64,000 nucleotides of DNA from Allomyces arbusculus (Eukaryota > Blastocladiomycota > Blastocladiomycetes > Blastocladiales > Blastocladiaceae), in contig JADHYV010000068.1 of assembly GCA_027604705.1 (NCBI GenBank), positions 35,709 to 99,708 of the forward strand, written 5' to 3'. The position numbers and the translations under genes are program-made. Of this stretch, positions 23,502 to 37,531 are shown in pieces; within the stretch, counting starts at the first letter, position 1; every line of letters starts with the position of its first letter. The notes under the pieces were generated by a model. That model worked only from the letters and a program-made list of their open reading frames with translations, was not told where the DNA came from and did not search any database.

Positions 23502-24645
23502 TCTCTGCCAACGGGTAGCGCGGTCCTTGCCGATGTTCGCTGACTTTGCGCCGATCCGGGTGGAGAAGAGAGAGGAATCTCGAGCGCGGGCCGTGCAGCC
23601 TTTTGATGGCTATGGGTCGTTTGTTGGTTGCGTTTAGTCCGCACAGGATGATTTGATCGAGGTCATGATAATGGATCGAAGCCGGTCAAGGCGACGCGTC
23701 ACACGCGCGTCTTTCGCTTCATTTTGGCAGACCGTCCCGAAGAACGTCTATGACGAGCCTTGGAGCGTGGCCCAAGCCAAAAACTTTGTCAAGGGTGCCT
23801 GTCGAAGGGGAGAATGGTATTTGAGCAGGGCACGCGCGAACAAGAGCAGCGCAGGGCAGGCGTAACGTTGTGGTGGTGATTTGCGACTGGCGAGGCAGGC
23901 CAGGGTTTGCTTCAGGGTTCGCCAACAGAACGCCATCCGTGCCGCGCGACTTTGGCGAGACGCCTGGCCGGGCGGAGCTCTCACCACGCCCCGCGCTTTC
24001 CTTGCTTCGACCGACAACAGCTTGCACTGTTGCACAGGCTGCCGGCCCCGCGCCGCCATCCAACCCAACCGGCCGACGGCCGAGCAGGCCGACCTCGTCT
24101 TTCTATTGATCACAGCTCTCGCGCGCACCAAGATCACTTGCTCCAGCACGCTGCACAACCTCATCTCCGTCGTTCTCTACCAGCTCGACCCCGTTTTTGG
24201 CTCCCAACACCCGGTCCCCGGCCCCTGCAACTGCGCTCGCCCTCGGCACCGGCCACGACCATGTTGTACGTGATCACTCGCGACGCTAGCTGCTCAAATG
24301 AGCGCGGACGGACCGGACAGACCGGACGACGGCTGGCAAGCATGTTGTCGCGCACGTCGACTCGCGCAAGATGAGCACGGCCTTGCACTCTCGGTCCCAT
24401 ATGCGGCTGCCGTTGTTTGCTTCATTTTTTTTACGGGTTACGCGGCCCTGGTGCACGTCGTCCACCGTGCTGACGCCAACGACTCTCAACGGAGGCGGGC
24501 ACGGTGCAGCACGGCCATCACCCAACCCCGCGACAGCATCATGCCGTGGCCGCCGGGCTCTGGCCACGCCTTGCGCGACGACGACACCGCTTCGTCGTCT
24601 GCTGGACGACGGCTGTTCTCTCGAAAAGGCGCCACTGTTACGTCG

Positions 24646-24652
24646 TGCCGTT

Positions 24653-24684
<32 letters not shown>

Positions 24685-24693
24685 GCCGTTCCG
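24646..24693. repeat. GTTGCC hexanucleotide microsatellite
   Basis: About six near-perfect copies of GTTGCC lie roughly 50 nt before the casein kinase I start codon, probably in its 5' UTR. Confidence 0.8.
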
Positions 24694-24741
24694 CGACGGG
24701 CCGCGCCATCCCGTTCGTCATTGTTCCGCTGCTCCAACAGC

Positions 24742-26333
24742 ATGCTCACCGCGCCATCCGCTTCCACCGTTGATAGGATAGGCAACAAGTACCGTCTCGG
24801 CCGCCGCATTGGCGGTGGGTCGTTTGGCGAAATCTACCTCGGTACGGTCTCCAATAACGCCCCTCCACCACCTTTTTCCCGTCTGCAGCATGAACTGACG
24901 TTGCTCACCCTCCTCTCAACGAATGACCAGCCACCAACATTCTCAACGGCGAAGAAGTTGCCGTCAAGCTCGAGAACCCGCAAATCAAGCACCCGCAGCT
25001 CGAGTACGAGGCGCGCGTCTACCGTGTCCTCGCCGGCGGTGTCGGTATTCCATATGTGCGCTACTTTGGCGTGATTGACGGCGGATACAAGGCCATGGTC
25101 ATGGATTTCATGGGTCCATCGCTCGAGGACCTGTTCAATTTCTGCCAGCGCACGTTCTCGTTGAAAACAGTGTTACTGCTTGCCGACCAGCTGGTACGGG
25201 GTTCATTTCCGCTGGTTTTGACGAGCGCGCTATGAGTGAGACTAACGAAGTGTGTGACGTGACTAGATTTCCCGCATCGAGTATATCCACTCAAAGAACT
25301 TCTTGCACCGGTATCTATCGCTGCCTCGGATGCTGTTCTCACGGTGGAACAACGTGTGCGACGTGTTCGGCGGCAAACTGACCATGGCGATGCGCCCGCA
25401 TTGTAGCGATATCAAGCCCGACAACTTTTTGATGGGGCTCGGCCGCCGCGGCAACTTGGTCAACGTCATCGACTTTGGGCTCGCGAAAAAGTATCGTGAC
25501 CCGCGCACGGGCCTGCATATCCCGTACCGCGAGGGCAAGAACTTGACGGGTACTGTGAGGTACATTTATTTCCCGTTGTCTCTGTGCCTGGCTGAGCTCG
25601 CGAGCACGCGCACTGCTTCTCGTCGCGTTGGCCGCCAATGATCCTCTCCACTGCCAACCGTTGCGCTGACCACTCCACCTCCGACTCCAACAACCAACAG
25701 GTACACGTCGATCAACACGCACCTCGGCATCGAACAGGCGCGGCGCGACGACCTCGAGTCGCTCGGCTACGTGCTGCTCTACATGCTGCGCGGGTCCTTG
25801 CCGTGGCAGGGCATCAAGGCCACGACTAAAAAGGAAAAGTACGACAAGATCATGGAAAAGAAGATGACGACGCCCGTCGACGTCTTGATTCGCGGGTGTC
25901 CGAACGAGTTTGCGATTTACTTGAACTACTGCCGGTCGCTGCGGTTCGACGAACGGCCCGATTACTCGTACCTGCGCCGGCTGTTCCGCGAATTGTTTAT
26001 TCGCGAGGGTCTGTCGTATGATTACCGGTTTGATTGGACGATCAAGCAGGAGGAGGTATGTTTTGACGTTGCAGGTGTTGGTCGCTCGCGTCTCGTCGTG
26101 ACCAGTCCGACTTACCGCCATTTGCACTTGGATCGAGTAGGAGCAGGCACGCAAGGCCATGCTGCAGACACGCGCGCCGCTCGCCGCGCAGCCGCCCAAG
26201 CCCGTGCCGACGCCGCCACTCACGCCGGGCGCCAACGGCACCGACCGTGGTGGTACGTGTCCAACCATCTTGCAAGACCGTTTTCCTCGACTCGTCTGAC
26301 CCGCCCCACCACCTTCTAGGCCGCCGGTACTAA
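24742..26333 (+). CDS. Casein kinase I family Ser/Thr kinase
   Basis: Seven exons are inferred: 24742-24841, 24931-25193, 25267-25310, 25407-25559, 25701-26055, 26141-26252 and 26320-26333, giving 346 residues. The glycine loop is [14 protein letters not shown] and the ATP Lys lies in EEVAVKLEN. The catalytic loop is [18 protein letters not shown]. The CK1 metal motif is [12 protein letters not shown], followed by [19 protein letters not shown] and LPWQGIKA. The [13 protein letters not shown] segment and a short Pro-rich tail complete a CK1 delta/Hhp1-like protein. Such kinases act in DNA repair, vesicle traffic and cell-cycle control. This is the most intron-dense gene in the window, and exon 3 is only 44 nt. 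Confidence 0.95.
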
Positions 26334-26854
26334 GCCCGCCGATTCGACCACCGGCCTATCACCCACCCTCCCCGGCACGTCGGCCATGCCGGGCAGGGCG
26401 CCCTTGTTCGGGGCGGATGGGTCTCGCCAGGCACCTCGTCTCTCACCAAAAACCAACAGAAAATCAGCCGAATAACCAACTACCTGTAATACGTCGTCGT
26501 TCACGGAACGGGAAGCCGAACCAATCTTTTTTTTTTGCCTTGCTTTCTTTTCTTTTGCTTGTTTCCTTGCTTCGTTCGCGGTCATTCGTTGTTGCCCTGT
26601 TTGTATGGATAGTTTGGACCATGGCATTGGATGGATACCTAGAACCGGCATTCTCGTTGAAGGGAACCGAGCAACTCGCCGACCCACTAGGGCGGCAAGT
26701 CCCGACGATGACTGGGCTGCCAAGGAACGCTGTTCAAAAAACCAAAACATCAAGCGACACCTGCACTGAAATAATCCAAACGGCAGCAGCGACAACAGGC
26801 CACGGTTGGCCAACCGAGCCCTCCCTGACGCTCGCTCGTTCAAAACGCGCAGCT
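26334..26854. other. Convergent spacer, casein kinase I / clathrin light chain
   Basis: The 3' regions of two convergent genes. T-rich runs at about 26525-26575 may be 3' processing signals. No gene was recognised. Confidence 0.45.
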
Positions 26855-27946
26855 CTACGCGCCCGGCGCCGTGTTCTTGTCGGCCTTGAGCGCAATCAGC
26901 ACCTGCTTAAACCGCGTCACGTCCTTCTGACTCCCACCATTCGCCGCCTTCTTGGTAATCGACACGTTCGACGTGAGCTTGACGCCCGACGCGCCCGAGG
27001 CACCCGTCGGGTTGGCCGAGACGCCGTCGGTGCCCGGCGCGTTCCCGCCCGAGACCAGCTCAATGTTCTTGATGACGCGTTCCCAGAAGGTGCCCGAGAC
27101 GGTATCGTTCAAGTCGGTCAGGAGCGCGTCCTGCAAGGCCTTGTTGTCCTGCAACGCGCGCTCGCGCTTGGCATTGTACTCTTCGTAGAACTTGTCAATG
27201 TCGCGCTTGGCCTTGTCCATGGTCTCTTGCTTGACGCGCGCCTCGGCCGCGTCGCGCTCCGCAATCGTCTGCTGGAATTCCTCGCGCCACTTGCGGATCG
27301 GCTCCGGATCGATTTCCGGCAGACTCGTCGTCGACGGGCCGCCAGCGGCGGAGAGCGGGGTCGGGGTCGCGGGCGAGCCGAACATGCCTGCGTCCTAGGA
27401 TGTTGAAGTGTGAGCATCAACGCGATCCGACGTGCCGTGTTTCCCAAACAGAGGCGCGGGACGGTACCATCATGGGCGGCACGTTGGCGGGCGACCCAGG
27501 CAGCGGGACCGCGGCGGCAGAGGCCCCTGCAAAGGCACCGCCGAGCGGTGCGGCCGAGGCGGCAGTAACGGGCACGGGCGCGGCAAAGGGCATGTCAAAG
27601 AGGCCCGCGGCATTGGCGTCGGGTGCCGGAGCAGCCGCAGCAAACGCGGCGGTCGACTCGGTGCCGAGCGCGTCGAGCGGCGGGAATGCGGCCATTTCTG
27701 GGTGCAGGTCAGCGGCCGACGTCGTGGCAGCGGCGGCGGGCGCGTCGGCGGCGCCCGTGACAAAGTCGGCATCGTCGCCTGGGAGAGGAGGGATGAACGC
27801 GTGAGCATCGCGAGCGGTCCGGCGACGCGTTGCGGTGGCAACAGGCGCGCCAACGGATCGAGAGGCGACATACCGAGGATGGCGCGCTCGCGGGCGAGGA
27901 AGTCGGCGGTCGGGTCGCCCGAGGAGAAGGCGCCAAAGTCGGACAT
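26855..27946 (-). CDS. CLC1: Clathrin light chain
   Basis: Three exons are inferred: 27946-27874, 27778-27468 and 27394-26855, giving 307 residues. The N terminus MSDFGAFSSGDPTADFLARE matches the fungal light-chain start with its FxxGDPTxDFLxRE pattern. An Ala/Pro-rich acidic region follows. The heavy-chain-binding coiled coil begins PEPIRKWREEFQQTIAERDA and continues through KRDIDKFYEEYNAKRE. The C terminus has DTVSGTFWERVIKNIEL and KDVTRFKQVLIALK, both diagnostic. It binds the clathrin heavy-chain hub in coated vesicles. The gene is divergent from HAP2 across about 650 nt. It is slightly longer than most light chains because of the Ala-rich segment. Confidence 0.93.
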
Positions 27947-28602
27947 GGTGTTGCTGCGGTTGGTGCAGTCGGTCCGGTCGGGGGTCGGAGCGACGCGTCG
28001 GTCAGTGGCTCGGGATGGAATCGACTTGGCGCGTCGAGTGCGGCAAGTCGCTGGTGCGTGCGGCCTTGAAGCTGGCGGGGCGGTCGTCGTCGCGGTCACG
28101 ACGGGGGCGGATTGCTGCGCGCGTGGACGGCGACCGTGTCGTGGCTCGCAAGCGCCGTGGCGGCGGGGTGGTGGCAGGGTGCGGTGGGGCGCGGTGCCGC
28201 TGGCAGCGGGAGGCATGCATGCGGTCACGGTGCGGCCCGTGTGCAGCAGGATGGCTGTGGCACGATGCGGTGGGCCTTGGCCGGGGAAGCAGCCGACGCT
28301 TCGTGGCGCGCCACGCAACCCCCTGCGCGCCCGCACGCGCCCCCCAAACCAGGCACCACCACCACCACCGCCCACCACCACGCGCGCACGCCTCTCCACT
28401 CGCTCCACGCTCGCTCCCCCGCACGATCAATGATTGGCCCGCCACTCGCTGCTGCGCGCTGAACAACCGGTCCCGAGCCATTGCCCCCCCGCACTCGCAC
28501 CCGTGTGGACGTTGCGCCAAGTGTCCGCCCGCTCCACCCGCTCTCGACGAGAACGCGTGCTCAACTCGCCGTGTCGCCGCCCGACGCCACCAAGCACCAA
28601 CC
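27947..28602. other. Shared divergent promoter region (clathrin light chain / HAP2)
   Basis: 656 nt separate two divergent start codons. The frame upstream of HAP2 stays open through it but has non-coding composition. No specific site can be assigned. Confidence 0.45.
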
Positions 28603-30311
28603 ATGATCCTCTCGCCGCCCTCCTCATCGGCGCCAAACGCTCACGATCATGCGCTCCTGCACGCCGTCGGCGCCCTGCACGACCACGGCACCGCCGTGCC
28701 GCACGATCCCGCGCATGCCGGCCCGCCGCCGCTCCCTCCGCCGCCGCTCCCGCTGATCGCAGCTCCAAGCTCCACAAACCTGTCGGCAACACCGCTTCTC
28801 TCGACGACCGACGCTGCCGCTGCCACGTCGCTCCCGCCAAGCTCATTGCCGTCCTACTTTACGGGCTCGCTGCTGCACGATCCGACGAGTACCGCGCCGC
28901 CACCAGCTGCAACGTCAGCTCCTGCACCGGCCACGACGCTCGATCCCGCGTCAGCCTTGCTCGACCACCATGGTCACTTTCAACCAGGCCCAGCAGTGTC
29001 CTACACGCCGACCAGCGCTCATTCCGCCATGAACATGGGTGGACTGTCTTCCGCGCTCGGTGACCACGCCAACCTTGCAGTTTCGGCACCAACGGGCGTT
29101 GAAGCAGCGACAACAACAAGCGCACTCGGCCTCGCGCTGACCGACCCGGGACTGCACCCGCTCGGCCATGCAATCCAGCACCTCGCACCGTCCTCGCAAA
29201 CGCTCGCCGACGCGACGAACAGCTCGCCGCACCCGCTCTCGCGCGCGCCGAGTCCAGCGAACGCGCTGCACCACGGCACCTACGCACACCTGTTCCAGGG
29301 CACGCAGCACGCGTCGGTCCCGCCTGCCGATCCGCACGTTGCAACGTTACCCGCCGGTGGACGCGCATCGCCAGCACTCTCCACTGCTTCGCTCGCCGTT
29401 TCGACCTTGTCGGCCGCCGCTCCGACAACAACGACGCCAGCTCTCCAAAACGGGACGCCGCAACCGACGACAACGTTTATGGACCTCGGCCTCTCACTCA
29501 CGAACGGCAACTTGCATCAGCGGTACCTGCACGCAACGTCATCGTCGTCGTCACCTTCGCACGCGCCGTCCCCCGCGCTCGCGAGTACGACGACGCCCGA
29601 CCACACATTGCACGCGTCATCGTTACCACCCATGACGTCGTCGGCGGCGATGCCGTCGTCGAATTCGCTGACGCCTCATATGCACGGCGTGCCGCGACCG
29701 GTTGTGTCGGCACCCAGCGCAGTACCGGCACCGGTTCCAGTACCGGCACCGGCACCGATGCAGTTTATCCAAGGCCCGAACGGCCAGCTCTTCCAGGTGG
29801 TGCCGAACACGACGGCACCGAACCCGGCGCACCACCACCAATCCCAACACCGGCACCAGCACCAGCACCAGCACCAGCACTACCAAGTCCAGGGCATGAT
29901 TGCGCAACAAGCGCATCAACTCGCTGGATCGGCACTTCCGACCCAGTCGACCATGCTCCACCACGGTGCGGCCGCTGCGGCCGCGGCCGCGGCAAGAAGT
30001 GGGGCTCACCCGCAAGGTCCCGGTATGGCCACCACCATGCAATCCTCACTTCACCACTTCCAGCAGCAGCAGCACCTGCCGTCGATGCCGCTGCATCAGC
30101 ACCAGCCGCATCACCACCACCACGCGTCGACCTTGTCCCACGCACTCGATGCGACTCGCGCGCAGTCATCGAACGGCGTTTCGTCGCAACGGCCTTCCCC
30201 CGTGGCCGCACCCGTACCGATGGCGGGCGTCGTTTCGCCCGCGCCGGCAACGGCTGATGCAGTCATGGCCGAACCTACCGCGAGTACCGCTGCCGCTGCA
30301 CCGGTACCCGA

Positions 30312-30358
<47 letters not shown>

Positions 30359-30887
30359 CTGCGCCTCTCGCCGCCGAGGAACCGCTCTACGTGAACGCCA
30401 AGCAGTACCACCGCATTCTTAAGCGGCGCGCGGCGCGCGCGCGGATTGAGGCCGAGCTGAAGGGCGTGCGGCAGCGCAAGGTACGTTCTTGACCCCGCTC
30501 ACCGTCGCCGTCCCTTGCGGGTTCGATTTCAAACTGACCTGGCCCCTGTTTCGACCTACCCCCACATAGCCGTACCTGCACGAATCGCGGCACAAGCACG
30601 CGATGCGCCGCCCGCGTGGACCCGGCGGCCGGTTCTTGACCAAGGCCGAAATGGAGGAAATGGAGTCCAAGGGCTTGCTCCCACCCGGGACCGCAGCGGC
30701 GTGCTCGTCCAATTCGTCATCGCGCCCGCGCAAGCGGAAAAAGACGGACGACGACGAGTCAATGCCCGAACCGACCGCCACTGCCGACGCTGCGGGAACG
30801 TCGTCGTCCTCGTCGTCGCCGTCATCGACGGTCTCGTCACCTGCGGTCTCGCCAGTGTCCAGGGCGCGACCGATTGGAGGGCAGTAA
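28603..30887 (+). CDS. HAP2: CCAAT-binding factor subunit HAP2/NF-YA
   Basis: Two exons are inferred: 28603-30480 and 30570-30887, giving 731 residues. The core is near the C-terminal end: [20 protein letters not shown] (HAP3/HAP5-binding helix), then a linker, then [20 protein letters not shown] (DNA-binding helix and loop). An 89-nt intron splits the core right after the linker Lys. The long N-terminal region is low-complexity Ala/Ser/Pro/His/Gln with poly-His runs and a 14-Gln tract just before the core. A basic KRKK nuclear-localisation-like patch lies in the Ser-rich tail. HAP2 joins HAP3/HAP5 to bind CCAAT boxes. Most HAP2 proteins are much shorter, so the N-terminal extension is notable. 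Confidence 0.95.
30316..30357 (+). repeat. (CAG)n tract encoding 14 Gln in HAP2
   Basis: Thirteen uninterrupted CAG codons end in one CAA, directly before the conserved HAP2 core. A pure CAG run is prone to length change. Confidence 0.95.
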
Positions 30888-31683
30888 GGTGGACGGCGCT
30901 GTCTTTGTCGTTACATCGCGTGCTTTGTGTCCTCGTTTTGCCCTTGCTTGTCGCGTGGCAGGCAGGGGCGCGCCCGTCGGCGTCGCCTCCTCTCCCTGCG
31001 CGATTTCGTTCCCTGTCTCTCTCTTCCATTTCCTCGATCTCGTTTTGACTCTGCCTCACTTCTCTCTTCGCCGCTTTTTGATATCCGTGCCTGGTGCACG
31101 GCTGCCACCCCACGACCGTCCCATTGCCGCCCCGCTTCCTTCGTTTCTCTCTGACCCGTTCGACACGTCCTGATCTCTGCCGTCCGTCCACCTGCGCGCG
31201 TGCGCGTGCTGACCACCAAACCAATGGGGAAAAGAGTAAAATTGAAAACAAAAGACGAACCACCAAAACCTTCACCACCGAAAAAAGTTGGACGTGCTGC
31301 CTCGTAAATTTGATCATTGGATTAGCCTGTATTTGTGTTTTCAGTGGACGTTCGTGTTGCCGCTTCCTGCCCTCGTATGCATCGATGCGAGCATTTTTTG
31401 GAGAACAGCGCGTTTGCTCGGCCAGCGCGTACATGCCGAATGCGCCATGCGCGTGAGAGTCAGCAGCTGCTGATGCTCTGCGGCTGAGCCGTCAGCGGAT
31501 CTCATCAGAGCGAAGGCAGCAGCATGGCGCGAAACGGTATGACTATGACTCTCGAGAATATGCCGAGGCCAAACGCTGAAAAGGGGATCAAGGAGAGCAA
31601 CGGTCGAGACCATGTATTCAGCAACACACGACCAGCGAACCCATGCCCAGCAGCACGCGTCAAAAGCAACGCCCGCACCCAGT
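30888..31683. other. Convergent spacer, HAP2 / L15
   Basis: About 800 nt of 3' flanks with T-rich stretches (31000-31350). No gene was recognised. Confidence 0.5.
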
Positions 31684-32372
31684 TTAACGGTAGCGGGGCA
31701 GCGACAGCGTGTTGCGGCGCTTCCACGACGCGCGGCGCGAGCCACCCTTGACCTTGTTGTAGCGGTGGCCCTTGCCGATACCGCGGTTCTTGCGCCCGGC
31801 CGACGTGAGGCCACGGAGCTCGCGGTGCTTGTGCGTCGCGTTGACGATCCAGTTAATCCGGGCGTCGCGGCGAATCGCCTTGTGCTGCGGGTCAACAAGA
31901 ATGACCTCGAAGTACTTGTAGACGGCGTCCTGGTTGACCCAGTACGAGTTGAGCACGCGCAGGTTCCCGCAGCGACGGCCAACACGCTCCTCGGCCACCG
32001 ACTGCAGCGAACGCTGGAACTTGAGCTGGTTCACACCGTGCGTCTTGGGCTTGCCGTAGGTCTGGCCCTTCGGAACCGGCCGCTTGCGCGAACCGCGGCG
32101 CACGCGCACGCGGTAGACGACAAAGCCCTGCTTGGCCTTGTACCCGAGGCGGCGAGCCTTGTCGGGGCGCGTCGGGCGCGAAGCACGGTGGATAGCGTTC
32201 AGGTGGCTATTGGGGACGTCAAATGTCAGAAAACCGCTTAGAAGTCGCAAAACGAGCGGGAAAGCGCAAATTCAGCATACCGGTACTCCCAGACGCGGAC
32301 GCGCGCAAGGAAGCGCATCAGGTCCGACTGCTTCTTCTTCTGCAGCTCCTCGAGGTACTTGTAGGCGCCCAT
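31684..32372 (-). CDS. RPL15: 60S ribosomal protein L15 (eL15)
   Basis: Two exons are inferred: 32372-32281 and 32206-31684, giving 204 residues, the usual length of eL15. It begins [20 protein letters not shown]. The intron (74 nt) splits the Arg codon of WEYR, and exon 2 continues [20 protein letters not shown]. Other diagnostic blocks are [33 protein letters not shown], and the C-terminal [11 protein letters not shown]. It is a core protein of the large subunit, contacting 28S rRNA. The gene is divergent from the G-patch gene. Confidence 0.97.
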
Positions 32373-34513
<2,141 letters not shown>

Positions 34514-34748
34514 TGAAGACATTTGCATCTCCTGCTTTCTCTCGACCAACTGAACCATTTCACCAGTCGGACCTGTGGCAAACGTTGAACCAGCAGTGAC
34601 ATTCATTTGATCGACAACACGGCAATTGGCAATTATTCGATCGAAAGAGAAGAAAAAAACACACCAGAACACGTCCAAACACGCACGCACGACCCACGCA
34701 AAGCAACAAATGAACGAAACCCAAAGAAAAGTCAAAATTGGATCGGGG

Positions 34749-34799
<51 letters not shown>

Positions 34800-34904
34800 A
34801 GGGAGAGAGAAAATGACAATACGAGATCCAAAACACCAAGCTGGGATGCGAGAAGTGCGTCAAACATCATCATTTCCAACGAAGAAACCACACGCTCCCC
34901 TACT
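34514..34904. other. Convergent spacer, G-patch / AGC kinase fusion
   Basis: An AT-richer 3' spacer containing the GA microsatellite. No gene was recognised. Confidence 0.5.
34753..34810. repeat. (GA)n microsatellite
   Basis: About 58 nt of GA dinucleotides, with a few GGGA units near the right end, in the convergent spacer. Confidence 0.95.
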
Positions 34905-37531
34905 TCAGTGCCGCGGCGGAAACATGGGCCAATACTGCGTGCCTGCACTCGTTTGCGGCTGTGTCTGCGCGCGCACACTCGGCTGCCCCTGTGGCAACCC
35001 CAATGCGATCGCCCCCGCCGCATTCGTGGGCGTTCCCGGGCGCGACGGCGTCGGCGACGCGAGTGTGGCCCCCGCGGCCCACGCGGCGGGCGCCTTGCCG
35101 TACGGACTGTACTGATACAAGTCGTCCAGACTGGGACGTGCCGACGGGATCGGCGACGACGCCGCGGTTGCGGGTGCCGAGGATGCGGACGAGGACGACG
35201 TTGGCGGCTTTTTGACGCGCCCAGACAGTGTCAGCTGGTAACTCGACGGCGATGCGTGCGCTGAGACCGCGGGCGATCCGACAATCGGCGACAGAACCGA
35301 CGTGTTCGCACCGGCGCCAGCTGCGAGTGCGGCCGCAGCCGATGCGTGCGCACCGCCGGGGGTGGTCACGGGCGGTGGCATCGCCATGTCCGTCAAGTCG
35401 AGATCAATCTCGTCGTCGTCGTGGTGCTCGCCAGCGCCGTGCGGAGTGGGGGAATCGAGGTCCATGTCGTCAGCACCCGAGGACGCGACCGACGAGCCCA
35501 AGGTCGGGAACCCGGCCGTTTGCGGTGTGCGCGCGAGCAAGCTCGATCCGTAGAGCGACGACGCGACGCCGCCGGCACCGACCATCGACGACCCGGGACG
35601 GAACGACCGGGAGAGCGACCCGATCGGCGCCTGTGGGACCCACGAGTACCCGTTGAAGTAGTCTTGCAGCGACGCCGACAGGTCGTGGCTCGGCGGCGAG
35701 AGCCGCGGGCTCATCGACGTGAAGCATTCCTCAAAATTGGACAGGTCGGTTGCCGACCGCACCTCAGGCGCATACGGCACGGGCACGCGCTTGTGGTAGA
35801 CGTCGTCCCACTTCAGCGGCGCAAAGAAGGGGTGCCGTTTCAGGTCGTTTGGGCCCGTGGGACCGGCGCCGAGCCGCTTTCGCGGGTTGCGCTCGAGTAG
35901 CGCCGCGAGGAAGGACCGCGCTTCGGCGGGCATGTCGTCGGGGAACTCGAGCGGGTCCTCGAGCACGCGCTGGTACATGACCGAGTGGTTGTCGGCCCAG
36001 AAGGGGGTCACGCCGGCAAGCATTTCGTAGGCCTACGAGCAGAGCGTCGTGGTGGTGAGCATCGCGGCCACGGGGCCACCAAAGGAGAAAGTAGAAAGTA
36101 AAAAAGCGTACCAGCGTGCCAAAACTCCACCAGTCCACCTCAAAACTGTACTCCTCGTTGCGCAAAATCTCGGGTGCCAAGTACTCGGCCGTACCCGCAA
36201 ACGTGTTGGTCCTCGGCGCGTCGCCGGTAGCGTTTGACGTTGACGGCCTGCGACTGTTGCTCGAACTCGAGCTCGACCGGAACATTTTGCTGAGCCCAAA
36301 ATCGGTCAAGACGATGTGCCCCGTCGAATCGAGTAAAGCGTTTTCAGGCTTCAAGTCGCGGTACAGGATCTGCAGCCGGTGCAACTCAATCAAGCCGAGC
36401 GCAATCTCGGCCGCGTAGAGCCGCACGCGTGGCAGCGTGAACCGGCCAAACTTGGCCAACTGCGTCGCGATATCGCCACCCGACACAAAATCGAGCACGA
36501 GAAACAGTTCCGACTCGGAGGTGAAGGCGTTATGGCACTGGATCAAAAACGGGTGCTGGATCTGCGCGATCGTCGACAAGATCTTGCGCTCAGCGAGCGT
36601 GTGGTTGAGTTCCTTGTGCACAATCACCGACGACTTGGAAATCGACTTGAGCGCATAGAGATTACTCGACCGCTTGTGCCGGACCAACAACACTTTCCCC
36701 ATGCATCCTTTGCCGAGCACCTTGATCAGCTGGTAGTCGTCGATCGTGACCTTGCGCTTGCGCGCCTCGCGCTTGGGCTCGTAGGCGACTTGGCTGGCCT
36801 GCAGCAGGTCGTAGACGCGCTGCACGAGCGGGTTGTGCACGCACGCGAAAAACCACTTGGTCGTGAACGGGAAGCGGCGAATCGTGTCCGGGTCAAAAAG
36901 CTGGGAAATTGAGAAGGATGGCGCGTCAGAATCGGTATTTCGGCTGAGCGCGTAAGAACAGCACTCCACGTACGTTCTTGTAGGCCGGGAAAATGGTAAT
37001 AGCCAGCGTCACGTCAGCCAGCGAGAAACGGTTGGGCAGCAGGTTGGCCTGGACGGCGAGCGTCGCCTCGAGCGCCGTCATGGTCTGCAGCACGATTTGG
37101 CGCGCGCGGTCGACCTACAATAAAAACGTCAATCGCGGCGTTTAATCATCCCGTTTGCGACTGTAAACGCGAACGCGGACAGAAACGGAACCCACCTCGT
37201 GCTGGGGCTGCGCAGCAATGCCAATCGACGCGTAGAGCCAAGTAACGATATTGGGCGTCAATTGCGTGTCGGCGACCTGCAGCGCCTGCTGGATGGCGAT
37301 GGTTTCGGCATGCGATTGCGGCGCGAGCGGGACGAGGTCCGAGGCCGATTTGACTACTCGTAACCACACGCTCACGGTCAGGACACACAAAAATGGAGAG
37401 GGAACGGAGCGCGAGGGCGCACCTATGTCAAGAATGGCGCACGAGTCGTAGAACCGCAGCGAGTCGGCCTGCGCTTGCACCGACGACTGCGCGAGCGGCA
37501 ACGGCGAGGGCGTCGGACGCTTCTGGGCCAT
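34905..37531 (-). CDS. AGC-family kinase with N-terminal eEF1B-gamma-like GST C domain
   Basis: Five exons are inferred: 37531-37423, 37353-37196, 37114-36974, 36900-36112 and 36032-34905, giving 774 residues. Residues about 30-175 resemble the GST C-terminal domain of eEF1B-gamma: IQQALQVADTQLTPNIVTWL, NRFSLADVTLAITIFPAYK, then RRFPFTTKWFFACVHNPLV. The kinase domain starts near residue 190: VLGKGCMGKV, ATP Lys in YALKSIS, catalytic YRDLKPEN, TDFGLSKMF, activation loop TNTFAGTAEYLAPEI and WWSFGTLAYEMLAGVTPFW. An AGC tail has FEECFTSMSP and a hydrophobic motif FNGYSW (Ser about 529), suggesting TORC-type input. A Ser/Pro-rich tail of over 200 residues follows. The GST and kinase parts share one continuous frame across exon 4. 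Confidence 0.9.

Larger units (their letters stand above)
23102..24741. other. Intergenic, 5' region of casein kinase I
   Basis: This 1.6 kb holds two small repeats, listed separately. No coding frame with recognisable content was seen. The part before 24742 is presumably promoter and leader of the kinase gene. Confidence 0.5.

Noticed and set aside
34753-34810. GA microsatellite as a coding Arg-Glu repeat
   Set aside because: It lies between the stops of two convergent genes and has no supported frame.
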